Shown one piece after another: positions 26,360 to 35,246 of a stretch of DNA of 64,000 nucleotides; positions within the stretch are counted from its first letter, which is position 1, and every line of letters starts with the position of its first letter. The notes beneath the pieces were generated by a model. That model was not told the DNA's origin, did no database searches, and was given only the letters and a program-made list of their open reading frames with translations. Source of the stretch: AP-15 sp963703665 (GTDB taxonomy: Bacteria > Pseudomonadota > Alphaproteobacteria > ATCC43930 > CGMCC-115725); assembly GCA_963703665.1 (NCBI GenBank), contig CAVPFB010000006.1:310001-374000 (forward strand). The letters run 5' to 3'. The translations under genes were made by a program, and so were the position numbers.

Positions 26360-27103
26360 ATGGACAGCGATATGTCCCGGCGCGTTATCGCCGAGTTCTT
26401 CGGCACGTTCTGGCTGGTGTTGGGCGGCTGCGGCGCCGCCGTTTTGGCCGCGGCTTTCCCAAATTTCGGCATCGGGTTTCTTGGGGTGGCCTTCGCCTTC
26501 GGACTGACGGTGCTGACCATGGCCTATGCCGTAGGCCACATCTCGGGCGGCCATTTCAATCCGGCGGTGACGCTCGGTTTGTGGAGCGCCGGACGCTGCG
26601 CCAACAAGCATGTCGTCCCCTACATCGTGAGTCAGGTCATCGCCGCCATCGCCGCCGCCGCGGTCCTGTGGGTCATCGCATCGGGCCACCCAGGATGGGT
26701 CCCCGGCGGCTTTGCCTCGAACGGGTATGGCGATCTCAGCCCCGGCAAATACAGTCTCGGCAGCTGTTTCGTCGATGAAGTGGTGATGACGTTCTTCTTT
26801 CTCTTCATTATTATCGGCACCACCTCAAAGGGCGCAGCCACCGGCTTTGCCGGAATTCCGATCGGGCTCGCGCTGACCTTGATCCACCTGGTGTCGATCC
26901 CGGTCACCAACACATCGGTCAATCCGGCGCGCAGCACTGGCCCGGCATTATTCGCCGGCGCTCCCTATATCCATCAGCTCTGGCTGTTCTGGCTGGCGCC
27001 GATCATCGGCGCCGTCATTGCCGGGCTGCTGACCCGCTGGATGTACGAGTACGAGGCGATCATCGACACCGTCGTTGTCGAGGAAAGACGGATCAGTCCT
27101 TAG
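26360..27103 (+). CDS. aqpZ: aquaporin Z (paralogue B)
   Basis: This 247-residue MIP channel has both NPA boxes (GGHFNPAVT at 67-69 and VNPARST) and the canonical AqpZ filter Phe47, His176, Thr185, Arg191, so a water channel is likely. An excellent TTAGGAGG ribosome site precedes ATG 26360. It is strongly similar along its whole length to paralogue A at 23844, which indicates a gene duplication. It may be co-transcribed with the Cache receptor just upstream. Confidence 0.92.
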   Translation: MDSDMSRRVIAEFFGTFWLVLGGCGAAVLAAAFPNFGIGFLGVAFAFGLTVLTMAYAVGHISGGHFNPAVTLGLWSAGRCANKHVVPYIVSQVIAAIAAAAVLWVIASGHPGWVPGGFASNGYGDLSPGKYSLGSCFVDEVVMTFFFLFIIIGTTSKGAATGFAGIPIGLALTLIHLVSIPVTNTSVNPARSTGPALFAGAPYIHQLWLFWLAPIIGAVIAGLLTRWMYEYEAIIDTVVVEERRISP

Positions 27104-27132
27104 CAGTCGACAGTCCTTGACGCCTGACCGGG

Positions 27133-28035
27133 CTAATCCGGCCAGCGCCGGTGCACCCACAGCCACAGCTCGGGGCGGTCGCGGATCCACGCTTCCAAGA
27201 CGGCAGCGACGTCGGCCGTCAGCGCGGCGACGTCGGCCCGCAGGTCGCCGCTGCGCGGCAGCGGCAACGGCGGAAACACGGTCAGGCGAAAGCGCGCCCC
27301 CGCCAGTCGCTCGACCCGCGTGGGCAGCACATCGCAATCGAAGCGCAGGGCGAGGAGCCCCAGCGCCGTTGCGGTCATCGCCGGGCGGCCGAAGAACGGA
27401 ACCGCGATACCCTCGTTGAGCTTTTGATCGGCCAGCATCGTCAAGTGTTCGCCGCGGTATAGCGCTGCAAAAGCCCGGCGCGCCGCGGCTGCACCCTTTG
27501 GGATGTATTCGCCGCGATCGCCGCGAAACCGCGCGATCAGCCGGTCGACCAGCGGGTTGTTGGCGGCGCGGTAGATTTGCGTGATCGGCACGCCATACTG
27601 GGCGGCGGCCAGCGCGGCGATCTCCCAATTGGCGATATGGCCTGAGAAAATGATCATCCGCCGGCCCGCCGCGACGGCCCGGTCAATGTGCTCGAGGCCG
27701 TGGGTCTCGACCCGCCCGCCCGGCGCGAACACTCGAATCCCGCGCAGATGCGGGTATTCGGCGGCGACGCGGCCGAGGTTGTCCCACATGCCGATCAGGA
27801 TTTGTTCGATTGCGGCGTCGCGAAGGTCGGGGAACGCGCGGCGGAGATTGAGCCGGGCCCGCTTGGAAATGCCGAGATGCCGGCCGAGGCGGCGTCCGAT
27901 CGCCCCGCCGAGAGCAGAAGCCCAATCGATCGGCAACAATTTGAGGGCGCCAAAGACCAGCGCCGCTCCCCTGGCCTCCAGCCGGTGGCCGAGCCGCGGC
28001 GTATCAGGGTCGCTGTCGGACCGGATCGTACCCAT
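27133..28035 (-). CDS. lpxL: lipid A lauroyl/secondary acyltransferase
   Basis: This protein of 300 residues belongs to the LpxL/HtrB family, adding secondary acyl chains to Kdo-lipid A at the inner membrane. The catalytic H-x4-E motif is in FSGHIANWEIAAL, followed by ITQIYRAANNPLVDR and MLADQKLNEGIAVPFFG, typical acceptor and pocket blocks. It ends the lipid A operon, and its start overlaps the end of lpxK by 32 bases. Position specificity (2' or 3') is not predictable here. Confidence 0.9.
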   Translation of the reverse strand: MGTIRSDSDPDTPRLGHRLEARGAALVFGALKLLPIDWASALGGAIGRRLGRHLGISKRARLNLRRAFPDLRDAAIEQILIGMWDNLGRVAAEYPHLRGIRVFAPGGRVETHGLEHIDRAVAAGRRMIIFSGHIANWEIAALAAAQYGVPITQIYRAANNPLVDRLIARFRGDRGEYIPKGAAAARRAFAALYRGEHLTMLADQKLNEGIAVPFFGRPAMTATALGLLALRFDCDVLPTRVERLAGARFRLTVFPPLPLPRSGDLRADVAALTADVAAVLEAWIRDRPELWLWVHRRWPD

Positions 28036-29026
28036 TGCCGGCGGCCGATAGCACGACCGGGGCGAAGAGCCCAGCCAGCGCCGCTGGATCGGGCCAGCGG
28101 ATCTCGACCTCGAGCACCTCGATGTCGCCGCGCGCCGCGATCGGCACCCGCACGAAATCCTTGGCCGTCGTCACCAGGCGGGCATTCTGACGCCCCGCCG
28201 ACCGGTGCAGTTCGGCGATCTCGCCGGCGCGGTACGGGTGATGGTCGGGGAAGCGGCGCGCACCGATCAGCTCGACGCCGAGCCGGCCCAGTGTCGCAAA
28301 GAATTTTTCCGGCCGGCCGATCCCGGCAAAGGCGAAGACCCGGGCGCCGGCAAACCGCTCGCCGGCCACCGGCGCCAGCACCGCCGGTATAGTGGTCCGC
28401 TCGGCGGCGAAGCCGCTCGCCAGGGCCACCGCCGGCTCGCCGGCTGCGGTGAGCAGCACCACGCCGTCGGCGCGGGCAAGGCCGCGACGCAGATTTTCGC
28501 GCAGCGGGCCCGCCGGGATCACCCGTCGATTGCCGAAACCGTAGGCGGCATCGACGACGATCAGCGCGAGGGTGCTGGCGATCGCCGGGTTCTGGAACCC
28601 GTCGTCGAGCAGGACGTCATCGGCGCCGGCGTTCGCGGCGGCGGCAACCCCTGCGGCACGGTCCCGCGCCACCCAGCACGGCGCGCGAGCGGCGTGCAGC
28701 AGCGCTTCGTCGCCGACCGCGGTCCCGTCGTGGCGCGCGGGATCGACGCGCACCGGCCCGATCAGGCGCCCGCCATAGCCGCGAGTCACCACATGAGCCG
28801 TGCGGCCGCGCTCCCGGAGCCAGTCGACGAGCCCCATCACGACCGGGGTCTTGCCGGCCCCGCCGGCGATCAGATTGCCGACACAGATCACCGGCACCGG
28901 CCCGCGATAGGGGCGCGCCAGCGCCCGGCGCAGTCGGCCGGCGGCGTCCCAGGCCACGCCCATCGGCAGAAGCAGATCGGCGGCAAGCCCGGGCTCCTTT
29001 CCCCAAAAAGCCGGGGCAACGCGCAT
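28004..29026 (-). CDS. lpxK: tetraacyldisaccharide 4'-kinase
   Basis: LpxK phosphorylates the lipid A disaccharide at the 4' position. The 340-residue protein has an N-terminal membrane-associating helix (FWGKEPGLAADLLLPMG), a P-loop VGNLIAGGAGKTPV, the VTRGYGGRL block and DDVLLDDGFQNP. The start at 29026 shares its A with the waaA stop (TGATG), so the two are coupled. It belongs to the msbA-DUF374-waaA-lpxK-lpxL operon. Confidence 0.93.
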   Translation of the reverse strand: MRVAPAFWGKEPGLAADLLLPMGVAWDAAGRLRRALARPYRGPVPVICVGNLIAGGAGKTPVVMGLVDWLRERGRTAHVVTRGYGGRLIGPVRVDPARHDGTAVGDEALLHAARAPCWVARDRAAGVAAAANAGADDVLLDDGFQNPAIASTLALIVVDAAYGFGNRRVIPAGPLRENLRRGLARADGVVLLTAAGEPAVALASGFAAERTTIPAVLAPVAGERFAGARVFAFAGIGRPEKFFATLGRLGVELIGARRFPDHHPYRAGEIAELHRSAGRQNARLVTTAKDFVRVPIAARGDIEVLEVEIRWPDPAALAGLFAPVVLSAAGNGYDPVRQRP

Positions 29027-30366
29027 CACGCCCGAAGCGTATGCGGCGCCCGATCCCGGCTCTCGATCGCCGCCCTCGGCACCGGCTCGCGACGGGGCGG
29101 GGCGAGGCGATCGAGCCATGGCGCGAGATAGCTCAGGACAGTTTCGAGAATGCCCTCTCCCGCAGCCGCAGCCCGCGCTCCCGCGGCGCAGCGCAGGGCA
29201 CGCAGCCGGCGGTCGGCCAAAAGGGCGGCGACGGCGTGCGCCAGCTCGTCGACGCCGGTCACCATCTGCGCTGCTCCGGCCGCCGCCAGCGCCGCCGCCA
29301 TGCCGATGCAATTGCTCATGTCCGGGCCATGCAGCACGGCACAGTCGAGGCGGGCGGCCTCGAACGGGTTGTGTCCCCCCTTTGGCGTCAGCGACCCGCC
29401 GATAAAGGCGATCCCGGCCAGGCGATAAATCAGTCCGAGCTCGCCGATCGTGTCGGCGAGGTAGATATCGGTCTCGCCGGTGACCGGATCGCCGCGGCTG
29501 CGCCGGGCGACCTTCAGCCCGCGCGCCGCGAGCAACGCGGCGACCGCGTCGCCGCGCGGCGGATGACGCGGAACGATGATCGTCAGCAGGCCGGAGTGCT
29601 CGGCGGCGAGCCGGCAATGGGCCTCGGCGGCGATCTCCTCCTCGCCCGCATGCGTGCTGGCGGCGAGCCACCGCGGGCGCGTCCCGATTTGCCGGCGCAG
29701 GCGCCACAGCTGCGCCTGGTCGACGGGCAGGGTGGTTCCGGCGGCTTTCAGGTCGCCGACGGCGGCAATCTCGCGGGCGCCGAGCCGGCGCAGACGCTCG
29801 GCCTGCTCCTGATCCTGAGCCAAGCACTGCGCAAAGGCGCCGAGCATCGGGCCGATCAGCCCCGGCCACCAGCGCCAACGAAGGTACGAGCGAGCCGACA
29901 ATCGGGCATTGACCAGCAGCATCGGAATACCACGGGCGTGCGTCGCCAGCACCAGGTTCGGCCACAGCTCGGATTCGACCCAGAGCGCCAGATCGGGCCG
30001 CCAATGATCGAGAAACCTCTCGATCCATGCCGGCAGGTCGACCGGCACGAAGTGATGTCGGGCCCCCGCCGGCAGTCGCGTTTCGAGCAACCGGGCCGAG
30101 GCGACCGTCCCGGTGGTAACGAGGATCTCGATCTCCGGCCGGGTCTGTAGCAGCAGCTCGATCAGCCGCAGCATCGCCGTCGCTTCGCCGACGCTCGCGG
30201 CGTGGATCCACACCAGCGGCCCGGGCGGCCGGGCGCTGCCCGCATAGCCCCGGCGTTCGCGCAGCCGCGCACCGTCCTCCTTCCCGCGCCGCCGCCGCCG
30301 CTCCAGGTAGAGCAGCACCAGCGGCGATAACGGCCGGGTCAGCGCGCGATACAGGAGTGGCAGCAT
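29026..30366 (-). CDS. waaA: Kdo transferase
   Basis: WaaA (KdtA) transfers Kdo from CMP-Kdo to lipid IVA. The 446-residue protein has a glycosyltransferase GT-B fold with an N-terminal membrane anchor (LPLLYRALTRPLSPLVLLYL), the block WIHAASVGEATAM with the catalytic Glu, LWVESELWPNL, ARLSARSYLRW and the C-terminal FIGGSLTPKGGHNPFEAA. It overlaps lpxK and the upstream acyltransferase gene by one base each, indicating tight coupling. Confidence 0.94.
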   Translation of the reverse strand: MLPLLYRALTRPLSPLVLLYLERRRRRGKEDGARLRERRGYAGSARPPGPLVWIHAASVGEATAMLRLIELLLQTRPEIEILVTTGTVASARLLETRLPAGARHHFVPVDLPAWIERFLDHWRPDLALWVESELWPNLVLATHARGIPMLLVNARLSARSYLRWRWWPGLIGPMLGAFAQCLAQDQEQAERLRRLGAREIAAVGDLKAAGTTLPVDQAQLWRLRRQIGTRPRWLAASTHAGEEEIAAEAHCRLAAEHSGLLTIIVPRHPPRGDAVAALLAARGLKVARRSRGDPVTGETDIYLADTIGELGLIYRLAGIAFIGGSLTPKGGHNPFEAARLDCAVLHGPDMSNCIGMAAALAAAGAAQMVTGVDELAHAVAALLADRRLRALRCAAGARAAAAGEGILETVLSYLAPWLDRLAPPRREPVPRAAIESRDRAPHTLRA

Positions 30367-31271
30367 CAGCGCGGCTTTTCCCGTCGAAACCCCACCTCCG
30401 GCAGCCCCTCGCCCCAGCCTTCTCCCGGCGAGCGGGGAGACGAAGGCTCCCGCGCAGCGGGCGAGCCTGCCCCGGACTTGATCCGGTGATGAGGGGCCAA
30501 TGGCGAGCAGGAAATCGCTTCACCGGGTGACCGGCTGGAGACGCCCGAAGCCTCGCCGGCGGATGTCGGTGCACTCATTTCTGCTTTAGCCGGCGGCGGC
30601 GCGGCGTGACCGACACAGCGGTCGGCCTGCTCGACCATCTCGACCATGCGCATTTCGATCAGATGCCGGGCGTGCTCGGCCCCGGTTTCATCGAGCTCGG
30701 CAGCGATCTCGATCGGCTCGCCCCACAAAAAGACACCATGCCCGAACGGCAGCGCGACGTGGAACCGGTCCCAGCTGGCGAGGATGCGTCGCCGGCTCGT
30801 CGCATAAATGATCGGCACGATCGGCACCTGGGCCAGCCTCGCGGCGTTGACGATGCCGATGCTGACGCTCATCGCCGGGCCGCGCGGCCCGTCCGGAGTG
30901 ATCGCCACGCAGGCGCCTTCCTTTAGCTTTTTCAGCATGTTGCGCAATGCCGCCGAGCCGCCGCGCCGGGTCGATCCGGCAATCGCCTCGATACCGAAAT
31001 AGGACACCGCGTCGGCGATGATGCGGCCGTCGCGATGCGCCGAAATCAGCATGTTCATTGGCGCCATGCGCTGCCATGCCATCGGAATCATCAGCATCCG
31101 CCCATGCCAGAACGCGCCGATGAACACCCGACCGTCGTCCAGGAGCCGCCGCGGCGCCTCGCCGCCCATGACCCGCCAGCGGTTGGTGCGATAGATGACG
31201 TGGATATAGCAATGGATCCCCCAGCACGCCGCCCGCCGCAGCCGGGGATGGCGCAGCAGGCGACGCCACAT
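30366..31271 (-). CDS. DUF374 lysophospholipid acyltransferase with a repeat-derived tail
   Basis: The first ~215 residues are a DUF374 acyltransferase: FIGAFWHGRMLMIPMAW, the SAHRDGRIIADAV catalytic block, GSTRRGGSAALRNML and the ITPDGPRGPAM phosphate site. The ~85-residue C-terminal extension is unlike the family. It contains translated non-coding repeat sequence (such as SPGEGWGEGLPEVG), so a repeat element has run the gene on to the next stop, which overlaps the waaA start. It probably acylates a lipid A or glycolipid precursor; the substrate is not established. It lies between msbA and waaA. Confidence 0.85.
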   Translation of the reverse strand: MWRRLLRHPRLRRAACWGIHCYIHVIYRTNRWRVMGGEAPRRLLDDGRVFIGAFWHGRMLMIPMAWQRMAPMNMLISAHRDGRIIADAVSYFGIEAIAGSTRRGGSAALRNMLKKLKEGACVAITPDGPRGPAMSVSIGIVNAARLAQVPIVPIIYATSRRRILASWDRFHVALPFGHGVFLWGEPIEIAAELDETGAEHARHLIEMRMVEMVEQADRCVGHAAPPPAKAEMSAPTSAGEASGVSSRSPGEAISCSPLAPHHRIKSGAGSPAAREPSSPRSPGEGWGEGLPEVGFRREKPR

Positions 31272-31288
31272 GTCGGATCCGGCAAAGC

Positions 31289-33100
31289 TCAAAGCCGCGC
31301 CGCGACCGCCGGAGCCGCGGCGACGAGCTCGCGCTCGTCGGCGAACTGCATCGCATGGAGCCGCGCGTAAAGGCCGTTGCGCGCCAACAGTTCGGCGTGC
31401 CGGCCGCTCTCGACGATACGGCCGCGATCGACGACGCAAATCAGATCGGCCCCCTGCACCGTCGACAGCCGATGCGCGATGACCAGCGTCGTGCGCCCGC
31501 GAATGAGGGTGCGCAACGCCGCCTGCACCTGGCGCTCGGATTCGCTGTCGAGCGCCGAGGTCGCCTCGTCGAGCAGCAGAATCGGCGCATCCTTCAGCAT
31601 TGCCCGAGCGATCGCCAGACGCTGGCGCTGGCCCCCGGAGAGGCGCACGCCATGCTCGCCGACCACCGTGTCGTATCCGTTCGGCAGCTCGCGGATAAAG
31701 CTCTCGGCGCCGGCCGCGCGCGCCGCTGCCTCGATGTCGGCGACCGAGGCGGCAAATCGGCCGTAGGCGATGTTGGCTCGCAGGGTGTCGTCGAACAGGG
31801 TGACTTCCTGGGCGACGAGTGCCACCGCGCCGCGCAGCGAGGCGAGCGTGACGTCGCGCACATCCTGGCCATCGATCGCGATGCTGCCTTCGTCGACGTC
31901 GTAAAACCGGGGAATGAGGTTGAGGAGCGTCGATTTTCCGGCGCCCGACGCGCCGACCAGCGCGACCGTGCGCCCGGCCGGGACGGTCAGCGAAACGCGG
32001 TCGAGCGCGACCGCGCCGGGGGCATAGCCAAAGCGGACCCGGTCGAAGCGGATCTCGCCGCCGGCGACGCGCAGCGGTCGGGCGTCCGGCAGGTCGCGGA
32101 TCGTCGGCTCGACATCGAAGACCTGAAAGATCCGCTGCGCCGCCGCCAAACCCTCCTGCAGCGAAGCATTCAAATTGGCGAGGCTCTTCAGCGGCTGATA
32201 TGCCAACAGCAGCGCGGTGATGAACGAGAAGAAGGCGCCGGGGGTGCGCGATCCGGCGATGACCTGATGGCCGCCGTAGAGAATGACCACCGCGATGGCC
32301 GCACCCCCCAGGGTTTCCATCATCGGCGAGGCCCGAGACCGCGTCCGGGTGGCCCGGTCGATCAGCGAATAGAGTTGCTCGAACAGCCCGGCCGCGCGGC
32401 GCTCCTCGTACCCCTCCATCCCATAAGCCTTGACCAGGCGCGCACCCTGGAAGGTCTGGCTCAGCAACGTCGTCAACTGGCCGATCTCGGCCTGGGTGTT
32501 GGCCGAAACCCGGCGCATGCGGCGGCCGATGCCGACAATCGGGTGGATCGCCAGCGGAAAGACGAAGAACGAGGCGAGGGCCAGGAGCCAGTCCTGATAG
32601 AACATGACCCCGACCAGGAAGAGGACGGTCAGCGCATCCTTGCCGATGCCGCCGAGGACGTTGGCGGCGGCGCTGCGCAGCAATGCCGCGTCGCTGGTGA
32701 AGCGCGAGATCAGGGTGCCGCTCGGATGGGCGTGGAAATAGGCCAGATCGGCGCGCATCAGCCGGGTGAAAAGGGCGATCTGCACATCGGCGATGACACG
32801 CTGGCCGACGCGGTTCATCAGCACCGCCTCGCCGTAATCGGCGAGCCCCTTGACGATGGCGATGGCGAGCGCGCCGCCGGCGATCAGCAGCAGCAGCGAG
32901 CCGTCGCGTCCGACAAAGATGCGGTCGAGCACCGGCTGCATCAGCCAGGCGCGCAACGCGGTGCTGCCGGCCGCTGCCCCCATCAGCACAAAAGCGAGCG
33001 CGATCCGCGGCAAATGCGGGCGCATAAAGTCGCGCGCCAAGCGCCATACCAGCGCTGCCGTGCGTGCGCCCTTTTCCAGAATCGGCGGCTTTTTGAACAT
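31289..33100 (-). CDS. msbA: lipid A export ABC transporter MsbA
   Basis: A half-transporter of 603 residues: an N-terminal six-helix ABC_membrane domain (about 25-310) and a C-terminal ATPase with Walker A GASGAGKST (383-391), signature LSGGQ (487-491) and Walker B LLLDE (508-512). It flips lipid A-core across the inner membrane. The place at the head of the lpx/waa operon, 17 bp from the DUF374 gene, supports the assignment over other exporters. Confidence 0.88.
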   Translation of the reverse strand: MFKKPPILEKGARTAALVWRLARDFMRPHLPRIALAFVLMGAAAGSTALRAWLMQPVLDRIFVGRDGSLLLLIAGGALAIAIVKGLADYGEAVLMNRVGQRVIADVQIALFTRLMRADLAYFHAHPSGTLISRFTSDAALLRSAAANVLGGIGKDALTVLFLVGVMFYQDWLLALASFFVFPLAIHPIVGIGRRMRRVSANTQAEIGQLTTLLSQTFQGARLVKAYGMEGYEERRAAGLFEQLYSLIDRATRTRSRASPMMETLGGAAIAVVILYGGHQVIAGSRTPGAFFSFITALLLAYQPLKSLANLNASLQEGLAAAQRIFQVFDVEPTIRDLPDARPLRVAGGEIRFDRVRFGYAPGAVALDRVSLTVPAGRTVALVGASGAGKSTLLNLIPRFYDVDEGSIAIDGQDVRDVTLASLRGAVALVAQEVTLFDDTLRANIAYGRFAASVADIEAAARAAGAESFIRELPNGYDTVVGEHGVRLSGGQRQRLAIARAMLKDAPILLLDEATSALDSESERQVQAALRTLIRGRTTLVIAHRLSTVQGADLICVVDRGRIVESGRHAELLARNGLYARLHAMQFADERELVAAAPAVAARL

Positions 33101-33155
33101 GAGTCCCCGCCGGCAGTGTTAGAGGCGGGAGCCCGGCTTGGCAAGCGCGGCGACG

Positions 33156-33246
33156 ACCCTCACCCGCCTCCCCGGGCCCGGCATCCTCTCCCGCAGGGCG
33201 GGAGAGGGAAGCGGCCCGTCGCCTCGGCGCCGGGATGGGTGAGGGT
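33156..33246. repeat. nested inverted repeat between msbA and the dioxygenase gene
   Basis: Outer arms ACCCTCACCC (33156-33165) and GGGTGAGGGT (33237-33246) enclose an inner hairpin CTCTCCCGC/GCGGGAGAG (about 33186-33207). Similar sequence, in another arrangement, makes up the 3' end of the DUF374 gene near 30390-30500. Confidence 0.65.
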
Positions 33247-33263
33247 GCGACCGAGGGTCCGGC

Positions 33264-34328
33264 TTACACCGGATAGGAGACGAAGCACTTGTCCGAGGCA
33301 AAGATGTGGGTCTCGACGTAATCGTGGACGACCGGCTTGCGGTCGAGCTGCTCCATCGCCCCCATCAGCGCGCACCAGTTCAGCATCTCGTGCTGCCCGG
33401 CCTGCTCCATCGCCTTCAGCGGGCGCTTGCGCCAGGTGTCGTAGTCGCGCTGCGACAATGCGTCAAACAGCAGCCGGTCGGCCTCCCGGTCGGGCCACAG
33501 ATAGCCGTTGGTCGGCGACAGAAAGCAATGCGACCAGCTCGACGACGCGATCACCGCCACCCGCCACGGGGAATCCGCAAAGCTCTCGGCCACCGCTCGG
33601 CCCACTTCCATGCAACGCCACGGATGCGGCGACGGCGGGTCGCCGGCGATCGACGGATCGCGCGGCGGCATGAACAGCGCCGCGGTGCCGCCCTTGGCGT
33701 GCAACAGATTGCTGCCGTAGCAATTGATCGCGAACGGCACCACCGGATAGGGGAAGCCCTTACGGTCCCAATCGAGATAGAGGAAGGTGTTGGTAAAGGC
33801 ATGCGCCAGCGGATGGTGCAGCGGCTTGTACGCGTAGGCCATGTCGATGCCGCGCTCGATCATCCCGGTGGCGAGATGCTTGGCCGCCTCGCGATGCCCG
33901 TGCAGCTTCAATGCCCAGTCTCCGGGCTCGCCCCATCGGTTCGGCCGGCCGCCATTGCCGTTGTTCCACGGCTGAACCGCGAAATCGTCGTCATAGCCGA
34001 GCAGACAGAAGGCCGGGATGATGTCCTCGCGGAAATTCTCGTACTGGTCGTCACCCCAGACCAGCACGACGTCCGGGTTGAACGCGTCGAGCGATTTCCG
34101 CACGGCGCGGAAGCCCTCGGCCATCCGCGCGCTGTAGCGCTGGGCCGAGGAGAAACCCTCGTCATTGCCGAGTTCGGCGACCAGCTCGGCCGGCCAATTC
34201 GCCGGGTTTTTGTAATGCTCGGGCACGTTGGGCGCGGTCAAGAGGCGGTGGAACAGCGACGGCAATTGCTCGTCCGGCACTGTCAAGCCCGGATAATGCG
34301 TGCAGCCAAGCCCCAAAATCTCGCCCAT
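33264..34328 (-). CDS. LigB-superfamily extradiol dioxygenase-like protein
   Basis: This 354-residue protein belongs to the class III extradiol ring-cleavage (LigB) superfamily. Early GLGCTHYPGLT supplies a His ligand, PDVVLVWGDDQYENF an acidic block, KPLHHPLAHAFTNT a central His cluster, and AVIASSSWSHCFLSP the catalytic His region. Such enzymes use Fe(II) to open catechol-type rings. The substrate cannot be deduced and no ring-degradation partner genes are adjacent. It stands alone on the minus strand. Confidence 0.8.
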   Translation of the reverse strand: MGEILGLGCTHYPGLTVPDEQLPSLFHRLLTAPNVPEHYKNPANWPAELVAELGNDEGFSSAQRYSARMAEGFRAVRKSLDAFNPDVVLVWGDDQYENFREDIIPAFCLLGYDDDFAVQPWNNGNGGRPNRWGEPGDWALKLHGHREAAKHLATGMIERGIDMAYAYKPLHHPLAHAFTNTFLYLDWDRKGFPYPVVPFAINCYGSNLLHAKGGTAALFMPPRDPSIAGDPPSPHPWRCMEVGRAVAESFADSPWRVAVIASSSWSHCFLSPTNGYLWPDREADRLLFDALSQRDYDTWRKRPLKAMEQAGQHEMLNWCALMGAMEQLDRKPVVHDYVETHIFASDKCFVSYPV

Positions 34329-34445
34329 ATCCCTGCTCCTTCTGCGCGGCGCACCGCGACCGGTGAGGCCGTTTGATGCTCAACCGCATCTTATCCGATT
34401 GCACGCGCGCGTGGCACACAAAAACCACTAGCAGAAACCACCCAC

Positions 34446-35246
34446 TTACGCCGCTAACTTTAGTTTGCGACCGATCATCGTAATGGCCGCGTCCTCATCA
34501 CCACGAAAAATGGGCATCGCTAGGGCTCGGTTCTGCGCCCGCTGAAATCTGCGCCGACTGATCATCCTCATTTCAGGATCTTCTAAGAGAGCAACAACCT
34601 CAAAATCCGCACGCTTTAACAACTGTGCATCCATCTGAAGCAACAACGCCTCATTAAGTTTGTCATTTGTGTTTACAAAATAGATTACTCCTGGAATGGC
34701 ATCAATCATCATGCTTCGGGGTCGAATTACCAGGTCCGCGGGAAACTCTGCAAAATCCTTGCTGATAGCTTCGTTTTCGGCTATGTTAGCAACGCTGTCA
34801 AATTGTGCATGTATGGCCGCAGTAGCGTCCTCTCGGAACGTTGAACGGACCACACAGCGCGTAAGCAACTCAAGATCCCGAACACGGATCAGTGAGGAGA
34901 GAAGACTTACGGCCCTTCGTGAGATCTCGCTGTCTGGAAATATGGTGGATTTTATTTCATAGGTTTCTCGGTCCCAATACGCCCCCGCTTGATCCAGAAT
35001 AGCGTCTAACAGTTGTCCACGCATGCCTTCATCAATTGGAATATCTTTAGCGATCAAATGAGAGAGGTATGCACCGTCGTCTTCTAATTGGAAGCCATCT
35101 TGCGAAGCTGTCAGATAAAAGCTTATCGGATCTCCCGCGTTGTCCTCGAAAGCAGAACTGATAGCGAAGCCGCTCGGAACGGGATGAACATCGATCGGCC
35201 CGCAGAAGGCGTTGCACAGCTGTCGCTTCAGCTCCTCAGCGCGCAT
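34446..35246 (-). CDS. DUF1828-type protein, lower-GC two-gene module, second gene
   Basis: The protein has 266 residues. The N-terminal ~90 residues match the DUF1828 pattern: a short helix, GPIDVHPVPSGFAISSAFED, SFYLTASQDGFQLEDDGAYLS. The remainder (FVNTNDKLNEALLLQMDAQL, ADFEVVALLEDPEM) is predicted alpha/beta without a known catalytic motif and resembles DUF1829-like C-termini. Its codons and base composition are visibly AT-richer than the neighbours. The start overlaps the upstream gene by 11 bases, so the pair is translationally coupled. The function is unknown; such families often occur on mobile DNA. Confidence 0.6.
   Translation of the reverse strand: MRAEELKRQLCNAFCGPIDVHPVPSGFAISSAFEDNAGDPISFYLTASQDGFQLEDDGAYLSHLIAKDIPIDEGMRGQLLDAILDQAGAYWDRETYEIKSTIFPDSEISRRAVSLLSSLIRVRDLELLTRCVVRSTFREDATAAIHAQFDSVANIAENEAISKDFAEFPADLVIRPRSMMIDAIPGVIYFVNTNDKLNEALLLQMDAQLLKRADFEVVALLEDPEMRMISRRRFQRAQNRALAMPIFRGDEDAAITMIGRKLKLAA

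Noticed and set aside
28004..30574. An apparent 856-residue protein upstream of and including LpxK
   Set aside because: Only the last 340 residues are LpxK; the rest is waaA in another frame.
30366..33047. A very long minus-strand open frame joining the acyltransferase and msbA regions
   Set aside because: The upper part is msbA read in the wrong frame. GC-rich DNA leaves such frames open; the acyltransferase starts at 31271.
31355..33673. A 772-codon plus-strand open frame opposite msbA
   Set aside because: It is the antisense shadow of msbA and the dioxygenase end, without family resemblance or a ribosome site.
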